NCBI RefSeq assembly: GCF_038051995.1 | Contig: NZ_CP150290.1 | Location: 5,012,001-5,076,000, forward strand | Direction of reading: 5' to 3' | Length of the DNA: 64,000 bases | Source of the DNA: Paenibacillus sp. FSL H8-0537 | GTDB lineage: Bacteria; Bacillota; Bacilli; Paenibacillales; Paenibacillaceae | Part shown: one piece after another, positions 17,494 to 27,376 of the stretch | Layout of the letters: each line of letters opens with the position of its first letter | How positions within the stretch are numbered: position 1 is the first letter of the stretch | Notes under the pieces: model-generated | Database searches by the model: none | What the model saw: the letters and a program-made list of their open reading frames with translations, nothing else | What the model was told of the DNA's origin: nothing | Translations under genes and position numbers: made by a program

Positions 17494-20049
17494 TTAAATA
17501 AAATCGGTCATCGAATGGACGGCAAGCTCGCCCGGTGATGCAGTAATGAAAGCCTGATCCCCTTGCGGATTTCGCGCGTAAAACGTGATCGTACGCGGTT
17601 CATTCGGCAGCAAATCGAAATAGTTGTCACTAAAAATGCCCTCGATGGACGCGGAAAGTCGAACCTGCTTCGCCAGCATATTCGTCTCCAGAACAAAGGC
17701 TGTGCCGCCGCTGCCTTCAACGTCGCTTACCTTAATGGCAGGAGCTATAAGTGCAAGCTCCTTCATCGGCCTGAAATAATGCTCCTTTTTCTCCACAAGC
17801 AGTCCACCCTGCCTAAGCTTGGCTGCCAGAACAACTGAGCCTGGCTCAATACCTTCTGGAAGCAGCGCCTTTAGCTCAAAGGAGCAGGCAATGTGGCCCT
17901 TATTCGGCTGAAGCGACACGGGAACAGCAAATCTCTTCAGCACCTCGCCGGCGAAGGAGCACAGCTCTAGCCCAAGCTCGCCGATGAAAGGGTCATTTTG
18001 ATCTGACAATACATAGCAATCAACGCGGCCGCCACTAGTATCATCGAAGGATAACATTATGTCACGGAAGCTGCGTCCCGCATAATATTGTAGCGCCTTC
18101 CAGCGCCCATAATAGTCCATTCCCGCCCATGAGGCAACGGGCCAGCAATCGTTCATTTGCCAATATAACGTCCCCATGCAAAATGGCTTTTTCCGCCTAT
18201 GAGCCTCAATCGCTGTCTTCATCGCTTCCGCCTGCAGCACTTGGCTCAAATACAGAAATGCCGAAAAATCCTTCGGCTGGCGCAAATACATATCCATATA
18301 TTCCTTGATCAGCTGGTTGCCGCGCGCGTTTTTCTGATGCGCCAGCATAACCTCCGATTCAATTGCCATATCCGCTTCCTCCGCATACTGCTGCACCGTC
18401 TGCAGCTCAGGGAACGATTGAAAGCCGTATTCGCTCATAAAGCGGCCTACGTGGACGTTGTATTTTTCAAAGGGCTCTACGTTATGCCAGACGCCCCAGT
18501 AGTGAATATCGCCGCTCTTGGACAGGTTGAAAGCATGCTGCTCCCCGTCTCCCGTCAGCCCGCGCATCGGCGATGAAGGCCAATACGCAATACCATTGCC
18601 AAGCCCAGCGACCGTCTGCGGCAAAATCCGATGGAAAATCGCCTCATAATCGGCCCACAGCTGCTCCCGCTGCTCCGGCGTATAATCGCGCTTCCAGCCC
18701 CAGCCCATATTGTCATCATAATGCGACCAGGCTGTATCGATTTCGTTGTTGCCGCACCATAAGGCGATACAGGGGTGATTGCGCAGACGCCGAACGTTTT
18801 CCTCCGCTTCCAGACGCACATTTTCCAGAAAAGCCTCATCTCCGGGATACATGCTGCAAGCGAACATGAAATCCTGCCAGACGAGCAAGCCGTACTCATC
18901 ACAAAGCTCATAAAACACATCCGCTTCATAAATGCCGCCACCCCATATACGGAGCATATTCATATTCGATAGCGCAGCACTCGCAATTTCATGACGGTAG
19001 CGCTCATACGTCACATCAGGCAGAAAGCTGTCATTTGGAATATGATTAGCGCCTTTGGCGAACACCGGAACGCCGTTTAGCTCGATATAAAAAGCATGGC
19101 CCTGCTCATCTTGATCGGTTACCAGCTTCACTGCCCGCAAACCCGTCGTTACACTTCGGCTGCTAACAGACTGCTCGACTCCATCCTTTGCTTGCACAAG
19201 CAGTGCTTTAAAATGATAGAGCTCCGGCTTGCCGAGGCCTCGGCACCACCAAAGCCGCGGCTCGGTAATAGACGCCGCCAGCTTCACCGTCTGCAATCCC
19301 GCGTCCAGCTTAACCTGCTGCTCCCAGCGCCTGCCGTCTGCCTCAACCCGCAGTACCCCTTGCCAAGTCTGCTCGCATTCGACCTCTGCGACAATCCTGA
19401 GACTCGCTTGAACAGACGTTATTTCCTGCTGCTCGATATATAGATCGGTCAGTCGTACATCCGACCAGGCAACGAGCTTAACTTCTTTCCAAATGCCGCT
19501 CGTCACAAAGCGCGGGCCCCAGTCCCAGCCATAATGATAAGGAGCCTTGCGGGCAAAAACACTAAGCTTCTTGTCGCCAAGCCCGCCAAGCTCTGATTGG
19601 TCATTCGTCGCTGGAAGCGAGTAGCCCAGCTTCTCAAGCTTTGGCAAATCCTCGTTAATAGGCGAACGAAATTTGACGGTTATCACATTGCCCTCCGGCT
19701 GTAAAACCGGCTTAACATTGATTTTCCAGCTGCGGAACATATTGTCCGCCGACAGCATATGCTTGCCATTTACGTACACATCAGCATACGTATCTAGTCC
19801 TGTAAAAACCAGCTCAAGCTGCGATTGTGCGAGCATTTCCGGCGTTACGCCGAACGTCGCCCTATACTCCCAATCCTGCTTGTCAATCCACTGCAGTCCA
19901 TGCTCATTCGTCCCGTAAAACGGATGGCCTATTTTTTCCTGCCGCAGAAGATCCATATGCACGTTTCCCGGCACAGTCGCTGGCAGCCATTCCTTCTCCC
20001 CGCATGCTCTAAAGCTCCAATCAGATAAAGTTCTATTCGCTTCGTTCAT
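17494..20049 (-). CDS. Beta-mannosidase, glycoside hydrolase family 2 (copy 1)
   Basis: Cytoplasmic exo-enzyme releasing mannose from the non-reducing end of beta-1,4-manno-oligosaccharides, 851 residues from ATG 20049 (GGAGGTCGCG precedes it). It has the GH2 order: jelly-roll sugar-binding domain (about 1-190), immunoglobulin-like domain (195-310), TIM barrel (310-640) and C-terminal beta domains. The acid/base is E436 in WCGNNEID and the nucleophile E540 in FMSEYGFQS. No signal peptide. It lies 27 bp downstream of a second GH2 gene and is last in the ABC-importer operon. Confidence 0.93.
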   Translation of the reverse strand: MNEANRTLSDWSFRACGEKEWLPATVPGNVHMDLLRQEKIGHPFYGTNEHGLQWIDKQDWEYRATFGVTPEMLAQSQLELVFTGLDTYADVYVNGKHMLSADNMFRSWKINVKPVLQPEGNVITVKFRSPINEDLPKLEKLGYSLPATNDQSELGGLGDKKLSVFARKAPYHYGWDWGPRFVTSGIWKEVKLVAWSDVRLTDLYIEQQEITSVQASLRIVAEVECEQTWQGVLRVEADGRRWEQQVKLDAGLQTVKLAASITEPRLWWCRGLGKPELYHFKALLVQAKDGVEQSVSSRSVTTGLRAVKLVTDQDEQGHAFYIELNGVPVFAKGANHIPNDSFLPDVTYERYRHEIASAALSNMNMLRIWGGGIYEADVFYELCDEYGLLVWQDFMFACSMYPGDEAFLENVRLEAEENVRRLRNHPCIALWCGNNEIDTAWSHYDDNMGWGWKRDYTPEQREQLWADYEAIFHRILPQTVAGLGNGIAYWPSSPMRGLTGDGEQHAFNLSKSGDIHYWGVWHNVEPFEKYNVHVGRFMSEYGFQSFPELQTVQQYAEEADMAIESEVMLAHQKNARGNQLIKEYMDMYLRQPKDFSAFLYLSQVLQAEAMKTAIEAHRRKKPFCMGTLYWQMNDCWPVASWAGMDYYGRWKALQYYAGRSFRDIMLSFDDTSGGRVDCYVLSDQNDPFIGELGLELCSFAGEVLKRFAVPVSLQPNKGHIACSFELKALLPEGIEPGSVVLAAKLRQGGLLVEKKEHYFRPMKELALIAPAIKVSDVEGSGGTAFVLETNMLAKQVRLSASIEGIFSDNYFDLLPNEPRTITFYARNPQGDQAFITASPGELAVHSMTDFI

Positions 20050-20076
20050 CGCGACCTCCACAAACGTTATATTCGT

Positions 20077-22608
20077 TTAGTTAAAATGTATTTCAGCCTT
20101 GTCAGCGTTGAGAGCTGACACTTCCAGCGTCTCAGATCGCAGCGGCTGTCCGTCTGCTTGCTGCAAGGTGACCGTAACCGATTCACCGGGCAGCAGGTCA
20201 AAATAGTTATCGCTGAAGCGGATGTTGCCCTGCTTCACAGCGATTTTCACCAGGCGCGCCGCACCGCCCGAAGCAGCTATCGAAACCGTCTGCTCCTTCT
20301 CATTAAACGTCGCTGCAAGGATGCTGTCCGGCAAGCTGAGCTCTCGATGATCACGTAAATAATAATAATTGTCCGGCGCGTCCCACCGAGGAGCGGACAG
20401 CTTCACAATGACCTGCTCTGGCGCAGCATTGCCTAGCACTACTGCCTCTGCAAGCTCGCCAATTTGAATTGCCGTATTCGGCGGCAGATTGACGTCAAAG
20501 CTCTGCTCATACATCAAGGCGCCTTCCTGCGTATAACACTTGAACAGCACTTCGCCCTCATACGCTTCCAGCCGGTCATTAACTGCCCATACGCAGAGCG
20601 GCTGCCCTGGCTCATAATCGAGCGACAGCAGGAGTGGATGATAAAACTTTTTCGCATAATAAAAAGAAGCCTTCGGCAGCAGCTCATAGTCAATCAGCGA
20701 CCAGCTGGTGCCTGGCCAGCTGTCATTATGCTGCCAGACGAGCGATCCGCTGGTGCGGTGCTTATTGCGCCTGTAATGCTCAATGCCATATTTTAAGCCC
20801 TCCGCCTGCGTGAGCATGGAGAAGTTCATATATTCTTCGATATTTTGCGGAATGCCTGTATAACCATCCATGAGCAAAATGCCCTTCTGATGGTTCGTAT
20901 CCTTGTTGCGATGCGCCATCTCTACGCTGCCCCAATAAAATTCGCCTTCCGGGATATAGCGCTCCAGCGTATAGCGGTTCGCAGATGCGTGCATGCCGAA
21001 CTCGCTGCTGAACAGAGTGAAATCTTTTTTATAATTTTTGAACGTAACGCCTTCAATGCTGTAATCAAGCAGCGGCGCCTCGCCGAATTTGCGCGGATAC
21101 ACCGAGCCATGCCATACTTGCCAATTGTGGCGGTCACCGACATCAGGATCGTTGGCATCATTGCCGCCATATGGCGACGACGGCCAATACGGCCTGCTGC
21201 TGTCATACTGCTCCAGCACTTCCGGCAGCAGCTCATGGTAGATGCTCTCGCCATAGAAGGGACAAGTAATATCCCCGCCAGCCGACTTCATGTCATACAG
21301 CCAGTCAATTTCGTTGTTGCCGCACCATAAAGCAAGCGACGGATGATTGCGCAGACGCTTCACATTATCGATCGCTTCCTGCTTCACATTTTCCATGAAA
21401 TTACGGTTGAAATCTGGGAATAGTGCATTCGCAAAGGCAAAATCCTGCCAGACGAGTACACCAAGACGATCGCATTCCTCGTAAAAAACATCCTTCTCAT
21501 AGATGCCGCCAGCCCAAATGCGCAGCATATTCATATTGGAATCGACAGCCAGCTCGATGAGATCGGTATAGCGCTTGTCCTTCACCGCTCCAATAAAGCT
21601 GTCAGCCGGAATCCAGTTGGAGCCTTTGGCGAACAGCTTGACGCCGTTCAGCAGGAAGGCAAAAGCGGGCTTTCCAGCCTCATCCTCCAGCTGCAGCTCA
21701 ATTGTCCGGATGCCGCAGCGCTTGCGATAGCTGTCAACCTGCTCACCATCCGCAAACAGCTGCACCTCCAGCTCATACAAATACGGCTCGCCAAGATCAT
21801 GCGACCACCATAGCTGCGGTTGCTTTACAGCCAGCTCCGCCGATGCTTCGTGCCCGCCTTTCAAGGAAATCGCTGCGGATGCCGCAACCTCTCCCTCTCT
21901 CGTAAACAGCTTGATTTCAGCAGTCAGCTGCGCCAGCTTGTGATAGGCAACCGTATCAACTGCTACTTTCAAAGCCGCTTCTTCCTTGCCAGCCGATAAC
22001 GTTTGAACGAATACACTGCCGAGCTTAGCGGCACGTCTGCGCTCCAGACGAACGCTGCCCCAAATGCCGACGGTGACCATTCGTGGCCCCCAGTCCCAGC
22101 CGAAGTTCATCGCGGCCTTGCGCAGCCATGGACGTTCCTTTGTATAGGAGGACCACTGGAATGGCTCCTTATCCTGATGATGCAAATGCAGCGGGTCAAA
22201 ACGGACAGCAATGGCATTTTTGCCTGGACGCACAACCCTCGTCACATCAAAAACATAAATGCGATGCATATTTTCCGCCGTACCCACTTCGAGTCCATTG
22301 ACGAAGATCGTCGCAAATGTATCCAAGCCTTCAAAAATCAGCTCATGCCGCTCCCCTTGACCCTCATGAACCTCATAGTCGAACTGCGCTCGATACCACC
22401 ACTCCTTCTGCTCGATCCAGCGACATTTGATGTCGTTATGCCCAAAATAGGGATGCTCAATAATGCGCCGATCAATCAGAGTGGAATGCACATCCCCGGG
22501 AACCTTCGCCGTCATCCAAAAACGGTCGTCAAGTCCAGGTGCCGCCACCTGAAGAGGAGGCTTCTCCCCTACTTCAAAATGCTGCAACCGCCAGTCTGTT
22601 ATTTTCAT
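20077..22608 (-). CDS. Beta-mannosidase, glycoside hydrolase family 2 (copy 2)
   Basis: Paralogue of the next gene in the operon, 843 residues from ATG 22608, chosen for GGAGGAGGAGAGCCAT. Same GH2 architecture, with W-rich sugar-binding segments (WYRAQFDYE, NFGWDWGPRMV), acid/base E433 in WCGNNEID and nucleophile E536 in FSSEFGMHA. No secretion signal. The two copies differ clearly throughout (different loops after WQDF and after the acid/base), so they are an old duplication and may divide the work between mannobiose and longer, branched or galactosylated oligomers. The latter is inference. Confidence 0.92.
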   Translation of the reverse strand: MKITDWRLQHFEVGEKPPLQVAAPGLDDRFWMTAKVPGDVHSTLIDRRIIEHPYFGHNDIKCRWIEQKEWWYRAQFDYEVHEGQGERHELIFEGLDTFATIFVNGLEVGTAENMHRIYVFDVTRVVRPGKNAIAVRFDPLHLHHQDKEPFQWSSYTKERPWLRKAAMNFGWDWGPRMVTVGIWGSVRLERRRAAKLGSVFVQTLSAGKEEAALKVAVDTVAYHKLAQLTAEIKLFTREGEVAASAAISLKGGHEASAELAVKQPQLWWSHDLGEPYLYELEVQLFADGEQVDSYRKRCGIRTIELQLEDEAGKPAFAFLLNGVKLFAKGSNWIPADSFIGAVKDKRYTDLIELAVDSNMNMLRIWAGGIYEKDVFYEECDRLGVLVWQDFAFANALFPDFNRNFMENVKQEAIDNVKRLRNHPSLALWCGNNEIDWLYDMKSAGGDITCPFYGESIYHELLPEVLEQYDSSRPYWPSSPYGGNDANDPDVGDRHNWQVWHGSVYPRKFGEAPLLDYSIEGVTFKNYKKDFTLFSSEFGMHASANRYTLERYIPEGEFYWGSVEMAHRNKDTNHQKGILLMDGYTGIPQNIEEYMNFSMLTQAEGLKYGIEHYRRNKHRTSGSLVWQHNDSWPGTSWSLIDYELLPKASFYYAKKFYHPLLLSLDYEPGQPLCVWAVNDRLEAYEGEVLFKCYTQEGALMYEQSFDVNLPPNTAIQIGELAEAVVLGNAAPEQVIVKLSAPRWDAPDNYYYLRDHRELSLPDSILAATFNEKEQTVSIAASGGAARLVKIAVKQGNIRFSDNYFDLLPGESVTVTLQQADGQPLRSETLEVSALNADKAEIHFN

Positions 22609-22660
22609 ATGGCTCTCCTCCTCCAATTTATCTCTATATGTGTGTTGAAAAAAATACGTG

Positions 22661-22735
22661 AAGCGCGAAAAGACCCGCCTCCAATCGCTTGCGATTTTTA
22701 GCTGGGCCTTCTTCGCGCTATGGCTTTTTCGCCGT
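22661..22735 (-). other. Stem-loop between binding-protein gene and beta-mannosidase genes
   Basis: Imperfect inverted repeat, AGCGCGAAAAGACCC on the left and GGGCCTTCTTCGCGCT on the right, in the 156-bp gap. Such structures in sugar ABC operons often slow RNA decay or partly terminate, giving more binding protein than downstream enzyme. Confidence 0.55.
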
Positions 22736-22764
22736 GCTTTTTTTACATTTCCGGTTCGCTATCC

Positions 22765-24096
22765 TTATTTGTTCAGCTTCGCTTCTGCGTCTTTCCCTTT
22801 ATCGAGCAGCGTTTGATAAGCCTCTTCCAATGTGGCTTGGCCAAACATAACCGCTTCCATCTCGGATTTGTAGGTTTTTACGAAATCCTCCGCACCCGCT
22901 GGAGCTGGATAGAAAGGCAATGCTTTCGGTTTTGCCGCTTCAAGCAGCTCTTTAGCAAACAAGTCGCCGGACGTAAGCGTCGGCTCGAGCTCTTTGAACA
23001 CCTCTTCATTAATTGGAATACCGCGTGTCAGACCAAGCGTCTTGCCGGATTCTTTGTCAGCCACGAACCATTTAATGAACGCTTTCGCCTGCTCCTTGCT
23101 AGCCGAGCCTTCGCTCACAGACAGGAAAATCGTTGATTGCGCCCAGCCGCCGCCAGCTTCACCGATCGGAATGCTGCCTACTCCAAGCTTGCCAGGGAGC
23201 AAGGATTCAATCACACTTGCCGAGCCGACAGATGCGGTTCTCAGCATAACTTTGCCTGAAGCCATCGAATCGAGCTGCGGATCATTTTCCTTAAAGGATA
23301 GCTGCTGGTCTGCTGCAGGGACTATGCCATCTTTGCGGAAGTCCGCATAAATTTGCTGGAACTTCATCCAAGTGTCTTTATCGAGATTAAACGTTGTACC
23401 GTCTTTAAAGATCGGCCCTTTTCCTTGGGAGGTTTGGTAATATTGATAAAATTCCCAAATGTTCGTCATATCGTCAATGCCGTATTGGCCCTTCGGCAGC
23501 TTCTCATGCGCTTCTTTCGCATAAGCGAAGAAATCATCCCACGACCAGTTGCTCGCTGGAAGGCTAACTCCCGCCGCTTCCAGCACCTCTTTATTGTAGA
23601 CGATGCCTTGTCCGTTATAGCTGAGAGGAACGCCGTACACCTTGCCGCCAATTTTAATATTTTCCAAAACCTGTGCATCTACGACTCCCGACAGATCAAT
23701 ATCGGACAGATCCGCCAGCAGGCCCCGTTTCGCATAGCCTTGAATGTAAGCTGCATCCATCTGCAGTACATCTGGCAGCGTACTCGATGCCGCGAGCGTC
23801 GGCAGCTTTTCCCAATAACCGTCCCACGCTGTATACTCAGGCGCAAACGTCACATTCGGGTTCTTCGAGGTGTACAGCTCCAAATCCTTAAGCGTGGCAT
23901 CATGTCTTGCCTGCGAGCCCCACCACATCACCTTCAGCTTTGCCGCTGCATCGGCATTTCCAGTAGACGAAGCCGCTGGCGCAGTGCTTGCCGCAGTTGA
24001 ATTGCCACCGCTGTTTGAGCCGCAGCCGGAAAGAACGAGGGGAACCGAAATCAGAGTAACGGGCAACCATTTCAGCCATTTTCTTTGTGTTTTCAT
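22765..24096 (-). CDS. Sugar ABC transporter substrate-binding lipoprotein
   Basis: Extracellular binding protein of 443 residues, family 1 (CUT1 systems). Start ATG 24096 with GGGAGTG upstream; the open frame continues 60 codons further up without a ribosome site. Signal with lipobox VLSGCGSN, then a Ser/Thr/Ala linker, then the typical LKVMWWGSQARHDATLKDLELYTSKNP and KLPTLAASSTLPDVLQMDAAYI. It should capture manno-oligosaccharides or a related sugar, judged from the linked beta-mannosidases and GH4 enzyme. Third in its operon after the two permeases. Confidence 0.93.
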   Translation of the reverse strand: MKTQRKWLKWLPVTLISVPLVLSGCGSNSGGNSTAASTAPAASSTGNADAAAKLKVMWWGSQARHDATLKDLELYTSKNPNVTFAPEYTAWDGYWEKLPTLAASSTLPDVLQMDAAYIQGYAKRGLLADLSDIDLSGVVDAQVLENIKIGGKVYGVPLSYNGQGIVYNKEVLEAAGVSLPASNWSWDDFFAYAKEAHEKLPKGQYGIDDMTNIWEFYQYYQTSQGKGPIFKDGTTFNLDKDTWMKFQQIYADFRKDGIVPAADQQLSFKENDPQLDSMASGKVMLRTASVGSASVIESLLPGKLGVGSIPIGEAGGGWAQSTIFLSVSEGSASKEQAKAFIKWFVADKESGKTLGLTRGIPINEEVFKELEPTLTSGDLFAKELLEAAKPKALPFYPAPAGAEDFVKTYKSEMEAVMFGQATLEEAYQTLLDKGKDAEAKLNK

Positions 24097-24161
24097 ACGT
24101 AGAACACTCCCTTTTTTATATAAATGTTGGTGAAGCCGGTTGTTGAAAAACGTTTGATGCC

Positions 24162-24995
24162 TTACCCTTTGATCCCCGTTGTCGCAATGCCTTCTACGAA
24201 ATGCTTCTGGGCGACGAAGAACAATATCGCCGACGGAACGACAGACAATAGTGACATCGCAAGCAATTGTCCCCATTGGACTTCGAATTGGTCAATGAAC
24301 ATCCGCAATGCCAGGCCAACCGTAAATTTCTCGACTGAGCTGAGGTAAAGCAGCTGCGAGAAGAAGTCATCCCAGCTCCATAGGAAGGTGAAAATCCCTA
24401 CCGTGACAAGCGCTGGCTTAATGAGCGGTGCGATGATGCGGAAGAAGATGCCATATACCGATGCCCCATCAATTTGCGCCGCTTCATCAAGCTCGCGTGG
24501 AATGCCCCGCACGAACTGGACGACCAGGAAGACGAAGAAGGCGCCGCCGCCGAAAAAATGCGGGAGGATAAGCGGAACATAGCTGTCAGTGAACCCTAGC
24601 TTGTTGAACAATATATATTGCGGCACGACGGTTACTTGAGCTGGCAGCATCATCGTGAGCAGCAAGATTGAAAACCAGAAATTGCGAAGCTTGAAGTTCA
24701 GACGGCCAAAGCCATAGCCAACAAGCGCAGCTGTGGCGACGCCGCCTATAACGTTCCAAAATTCCATCATCAAGGTGTTGGCGAAGAAAGTGGCAAAGGT
24801 GAACTGTGGCGAGAAGTTCCAGCCATTCGAATAGTTCTCCCACATGAAGACGGTCGGCCATAGCGATGGCTCTCCAAGCTCAGCCGTGCTTTTGAACGAT
24901 GCCCCAACCCACCAAATAACCGGATAAAGCATCAGCAGCGAGAATGGGAGCAAAATCAAATGGGTGCGGAGTCCAGCTAGCTTTTCTGATCTCAT
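24162..24995 (-). CDS. Sugar ABC transporter permease (MalG type)
   Basis: Inner-membrane permease of 277 residues, six spans. ATG 24995 follows GGGGGGAAAGCCAA; the ATG at 25031 has no such site. The coupling motif is ELDEAAQIDGASVYGIFFRIIAPLIKPAL. Its start overlaps the end of the MalF-type permease by four bases (ATGA), so the two are translationally coupled. No ATPase gene lies in the locus: like other CUT1 importers of Bacillota it probably uses a shared ATPase (MsmK/MsmX type) encoded elsewhere. Confidence 0.94.
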   Translation of the reverse strand: MRSEKLAGLRTHLILLPFSLLMLYPVIWWVGASFKSTAELGEPSLWPTVFMWENYSNGWNFSPQFTFATFFANTLMMEFWNVIGGVATAALVGYGFGRLNFKLRNFWFSILLLTMMLPAQVTVVPQYILFNKLGFTDSYVPLILPHFFGGGAFFVFLVVQFVRGIPRELDEAAQIDGASVYGIFFRIIAPLIKPALVTVGIFTFLWSWDDFFSQLLYLSSVEKFTVGLALRMFIDQFEVQWGQLLAMSLLSVVPSAILFFVAQKHFVEGIATTGIKG

Positions 24996-25909
24996 TTGGC
25001 TTTCCCCCCATCCGATTCGTAAAATACCCAATATTTCGATACTAGGAAATTAATGGCCGTAAAGGCCGCGATAATGACGAGCAATATCCAGGCAAGCGCC
25101 GATGCATAACCCATCTCATACTGCTTGAATGCCTTCTCGTAGAGGAACAGCACGTACATATAGGTTCCGTTCGCTGGTCCGCCCTGTGTAATGATGAAAG
25201 CCGAGGTAAACATTTGGAAGGCGTTGATAATGCCCAGCACGAGGTTAAAGAACATAACGGGCGAGAGCATCGGAATCGTAATTTTGAAAAACTGGCGAAG
25301 CTTGCTCGCTCCATCGACGGAAGCCGATTCATATAGGTCTTTCGGAATTTGCTTAAGGCCGGCCAGAAAAATAACCATCGTTGATCCAAATTGCCAAGCG
25401 TTCAGCAAGATCAATGTGCCTAGTGCCGTATCCGGATTGGATATCCAGCCAATTCCTTCAATGCCGAACCAGCTAAGCACGTGATTGACGTAGCCATCTA
25501 GGCCGAACATATTTCTCCACAACGCGGATACCGCGATGCTGCCGCCGATTAGCGATGGAAAATAAATCGCCGTCCGGTACCAGTTGAGGCCTCTTACCTT
25601 CTTGTTAAGTAAAAGCGCAACCATTAGCGAGAAAAACAGTTTAATCGGAACAGCAAGCAACACGAAGGTGAAGGTGACCGTTAGCGATTTTACAAACAGC
25701 CGATCTTTCGTAAAGATGCTCTCGTAATTATCCGTCCCGGTCCACGTTGGTGAATCCAGCAGCGAATAATCGGTGAAAGACAAGTAGAACGATTGTAAAA
25801 TCGGCCACAGCGTCAGCAGCAGAAAACCGATTAGCCAAGGAGAGATAAATACGTAGCCGGCAATATCATGACCCGTAATTTTCCAGCGGCTTTGTTTTTT
25901 ATTAAGCAT
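24992..25909 (-). CDS. Sugar ABC transporter permease (MalF type)
   Basis: Permease of 305 residues with six membrane spans and the coupling motif DLYESASVDGASKLRQFFKITIPMLSPV. It opens the operon permease-permease-binding protein-beta-mannosidase-beta-mannosidase. The start at 25909 lies about 65 bp from a promoter whose spacer holds an operator-like sequence, consistent with control by the neighbouring LacI protein or CcpA. Confidence 0.94.
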   Translation of the reverse strand: MLNKKQSRWKITGHDIAGYVFISPWLIGFLLLTLWPILQSFYLSFTDYSLLDSPTWTGTDNYESIFTKDRLFVKSLTVTFTFVLLAVPIKLFFSLMVALLLNKKVRGLNWYRTAIYFPSLIGGSIAVSALWRNMFGLDGYVNHVLSWFGIEGIGWISNPDTALGTLILLNAWQFGSTMVIFLAGLKQIPKDLYESASVDGASKLRQFFKITIPMLSPVMFFNLVLGIINAFQMFTSAFIITQGGPANGTYMYVLFLYEKAFKQYEMGYASALAWILLVIIAAFTAINFLVSKYWVFYESDGGKAK

Positions 25910-25973
25910 GGCAAGACCTCTTTTCAGCGCGGGATAAATGGTCGAACTTGTTGAACCCTGATAACGTAAACCA

Positions 25974-26003
25974 ATAGTAGTATGAAAGCGTAAACATTGT
26001 CAA
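25974..26003 (-). promoter_or_regulatory. Promoter of the mannoside operon with operator in the spacer
   Basis: On the minus strand TTGACA (26003-25998) and TACTAT (25979-25974) are 18 bases apart. The spacer contains TGTTTACGCTTTCA (25996-25983), which differs from the cre/LacI consensus TGWAANCGNTNWCA at one position. Protein bound there would block RNA polymerase. Confidence 0.7.
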
Positions 26004-26051
26004 CCTAAATTTTTGAAATTGTTATGTTTACAATAAATAATAAAAGTTTAC

Positions 26052-26065
26052 TTAAAGCGTTTACA
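26052..26065. promoter_or_regulatory. Second cre/LacI-type operator
   Basis: TTAAAGCGTTTACA matches the catabolite-responsive consensus at all but the second position. It lies about 50 bp upstream of the mannoside promoter; with the spacer site it would allow looping or cooperative repression by the adjacent LacI protein or by CcpA. Confidence 0.65.
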
Positions 26066-26097
26066 ACAATAACAATCGACAAAAATCTACTTTTTCC

Positions 26098-26142
26098 ACA
26101 AAAAAAGACGGTTTAACGAGGAGCATTCCCCGCTAACCGTCT
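26098..26142 (-). terminator. Intrinsic terminator after the lacI-family gene
   Basis: On the minus strand AGACGGTTAGCGGGG pairs with CTCGTTAAACCGTCT (with small bulges), then a T7 tail. Confidence 0.85.
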
Positions 26143-26201
26143 CGTTCACGCCATTTTCTAATTGCTGCACTCCATCTCGAAACCTAACAAATAAACCTTT
26201 A

Positions 26202-27260
26202 CTAATTTACAGGATCGCCTACACTCTCCCGAATAATTAAATCGCTTTGCAGCAAAATCTTCGCATAGGGCATATGCCCGTTTTCCAGCCGCCATTGCAG
26301 CAATTCAACGGCCTTTATGCCTAGCGCCTCTTTCTCTGCATTTACCGTCGTAATCATTGGCGTTTCGCCTAATATTTCAAGATTGTTATCAAAGCCCGTT
26401 AAGGAGCATTGCTCGGGAACCTGCTTGCCCAGCCGCTGTAAGGCGTTCATTGCGAGCAAGGCAATTTGGTCATTCGCACATACGAATGCAGTTGGAAAAC
26501 GGCTTGCTTCAAGCTCTTTCAGACTGGACTGCAGCAAATTCAAATTAAACTCGTCCAGCGTCGGTTTTACTTTAAGCAGACCCTCGCTAGGCGTGTAATC
26601 AAGCCGGCTCTCATCCATAACCGAGCGGAAGCCGCTCCAGCGGTCAATAAAGCTGCGGGAATAGCCAAGCTGCCCAATAAATTGAATCTGGGTATGGCCT
26701 TTGCCAATCAAAAACTTGACCAGCTTGCGAATGATATCATAGTTGTTCATAAAGATGCTGTCGCATTCCAGCAGCTCGTCTTCATGGTCAACTAAAATAA
26801 ACGGAATCGCCTTGTTACGCAGCTCAACCAGCATCGGTGTAGCGATCAAGCCAACACCAATAATACCCATTAAGCCTTCTGGCTTCATGACGAGGTTGAA
26901 ATTTCGCGGCGAATCATCCGATATGAGGACGGAGCCCAGCCCCTTTGCCTCCAAGCTTTTGGAAATGCCGTCAAGCACTTTGCCCCAATAGCCCGATTCC
27001 TTGTTTTGGCTCCGAATATTCGGAATGAGAATGCCGACGATTTGGTGCTCTTCCTCCTCATTCTGCTTGCTGCTTGGCATTTTTTTGGCGCTTTTCTGAT
27101 TCATGTAGCCAAGCTGCGAGGCCATCTCAAATATTTTGCTGCGCGTAACGGCGCTAATGCCCGATTTTCCCGATAAAGCTTTGGATACCGCATATTTGGA
27201 TACGCCTACCCGATCCGCTATTTCCTGCATCGTAATCTTTTTTTGCTTCCTCACGGCCAA
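26202..27260 (-). CDS. LacI-family transcriptional regulator
   Basis: Sugar-responsive repressor of 352 residues. Helix-turn-helix at residues 9-30 (TMQEIADRVGVSKYAVSKALSG), hinge helix about 45-60, and a periplasmic-binding-protein-like effector domain (IVGILIPNIRSQ; FVCANDQIALLAMNALQRLGKQVPEQCSLTGFDN). It is transcribed toward the importer operon, ending in its own terminator about 60 bp before the operators. The most likely inducer is a mannose- or galactose-containing oligosaccharide. Confidence 0.93.
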   Translation of the reverse strand: MAVRKQKKITMQEIADRVGVSKYAVSKALSGKSGISAVTRSKIFEMASQLGYMNQKSAKKMPSSKQNEEEEHQIVGILIPNIRSQNKESGYWGKVLDGISKSLEAKGLGSVLISDDSPRNFNLVMKPEGLMGIIGVGLIATPMLVELRNKAIPFILVDHEDELLECDSIFMNNYDIIRKLVKFLIGKGHTQIQFIGQLGYSRSFIDRWSGFRSVMDESRLDYTPSEGLLKVKPTLDEFNLNLLQSSLKELEASRFPTAFVCANDQIALLAMNALQRLGKQVPEQCSLTGFDNNLEILGETPMITTVNAEKEALGIKAVELLQWRLENGHMPYAKILLQSDLIIRESVGDPVN

Positions 27261-27376
27261 TCACTCCAAGTCTCAAGCACTGTAGTCAACTACTATTTTG
27301 TAAACCAAATAATTTATTGATTATCATAACAAATACACTCCTCCCTGTACACAAGGTAATGTTTTGGAATATTTTA

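Noticed and set aside
18555..18941. Minus-strand frame inside the first beta-mannosidase
   Set aside because: Frame-shifted shadow of a gene whose GH2 catalytic residues are intact.
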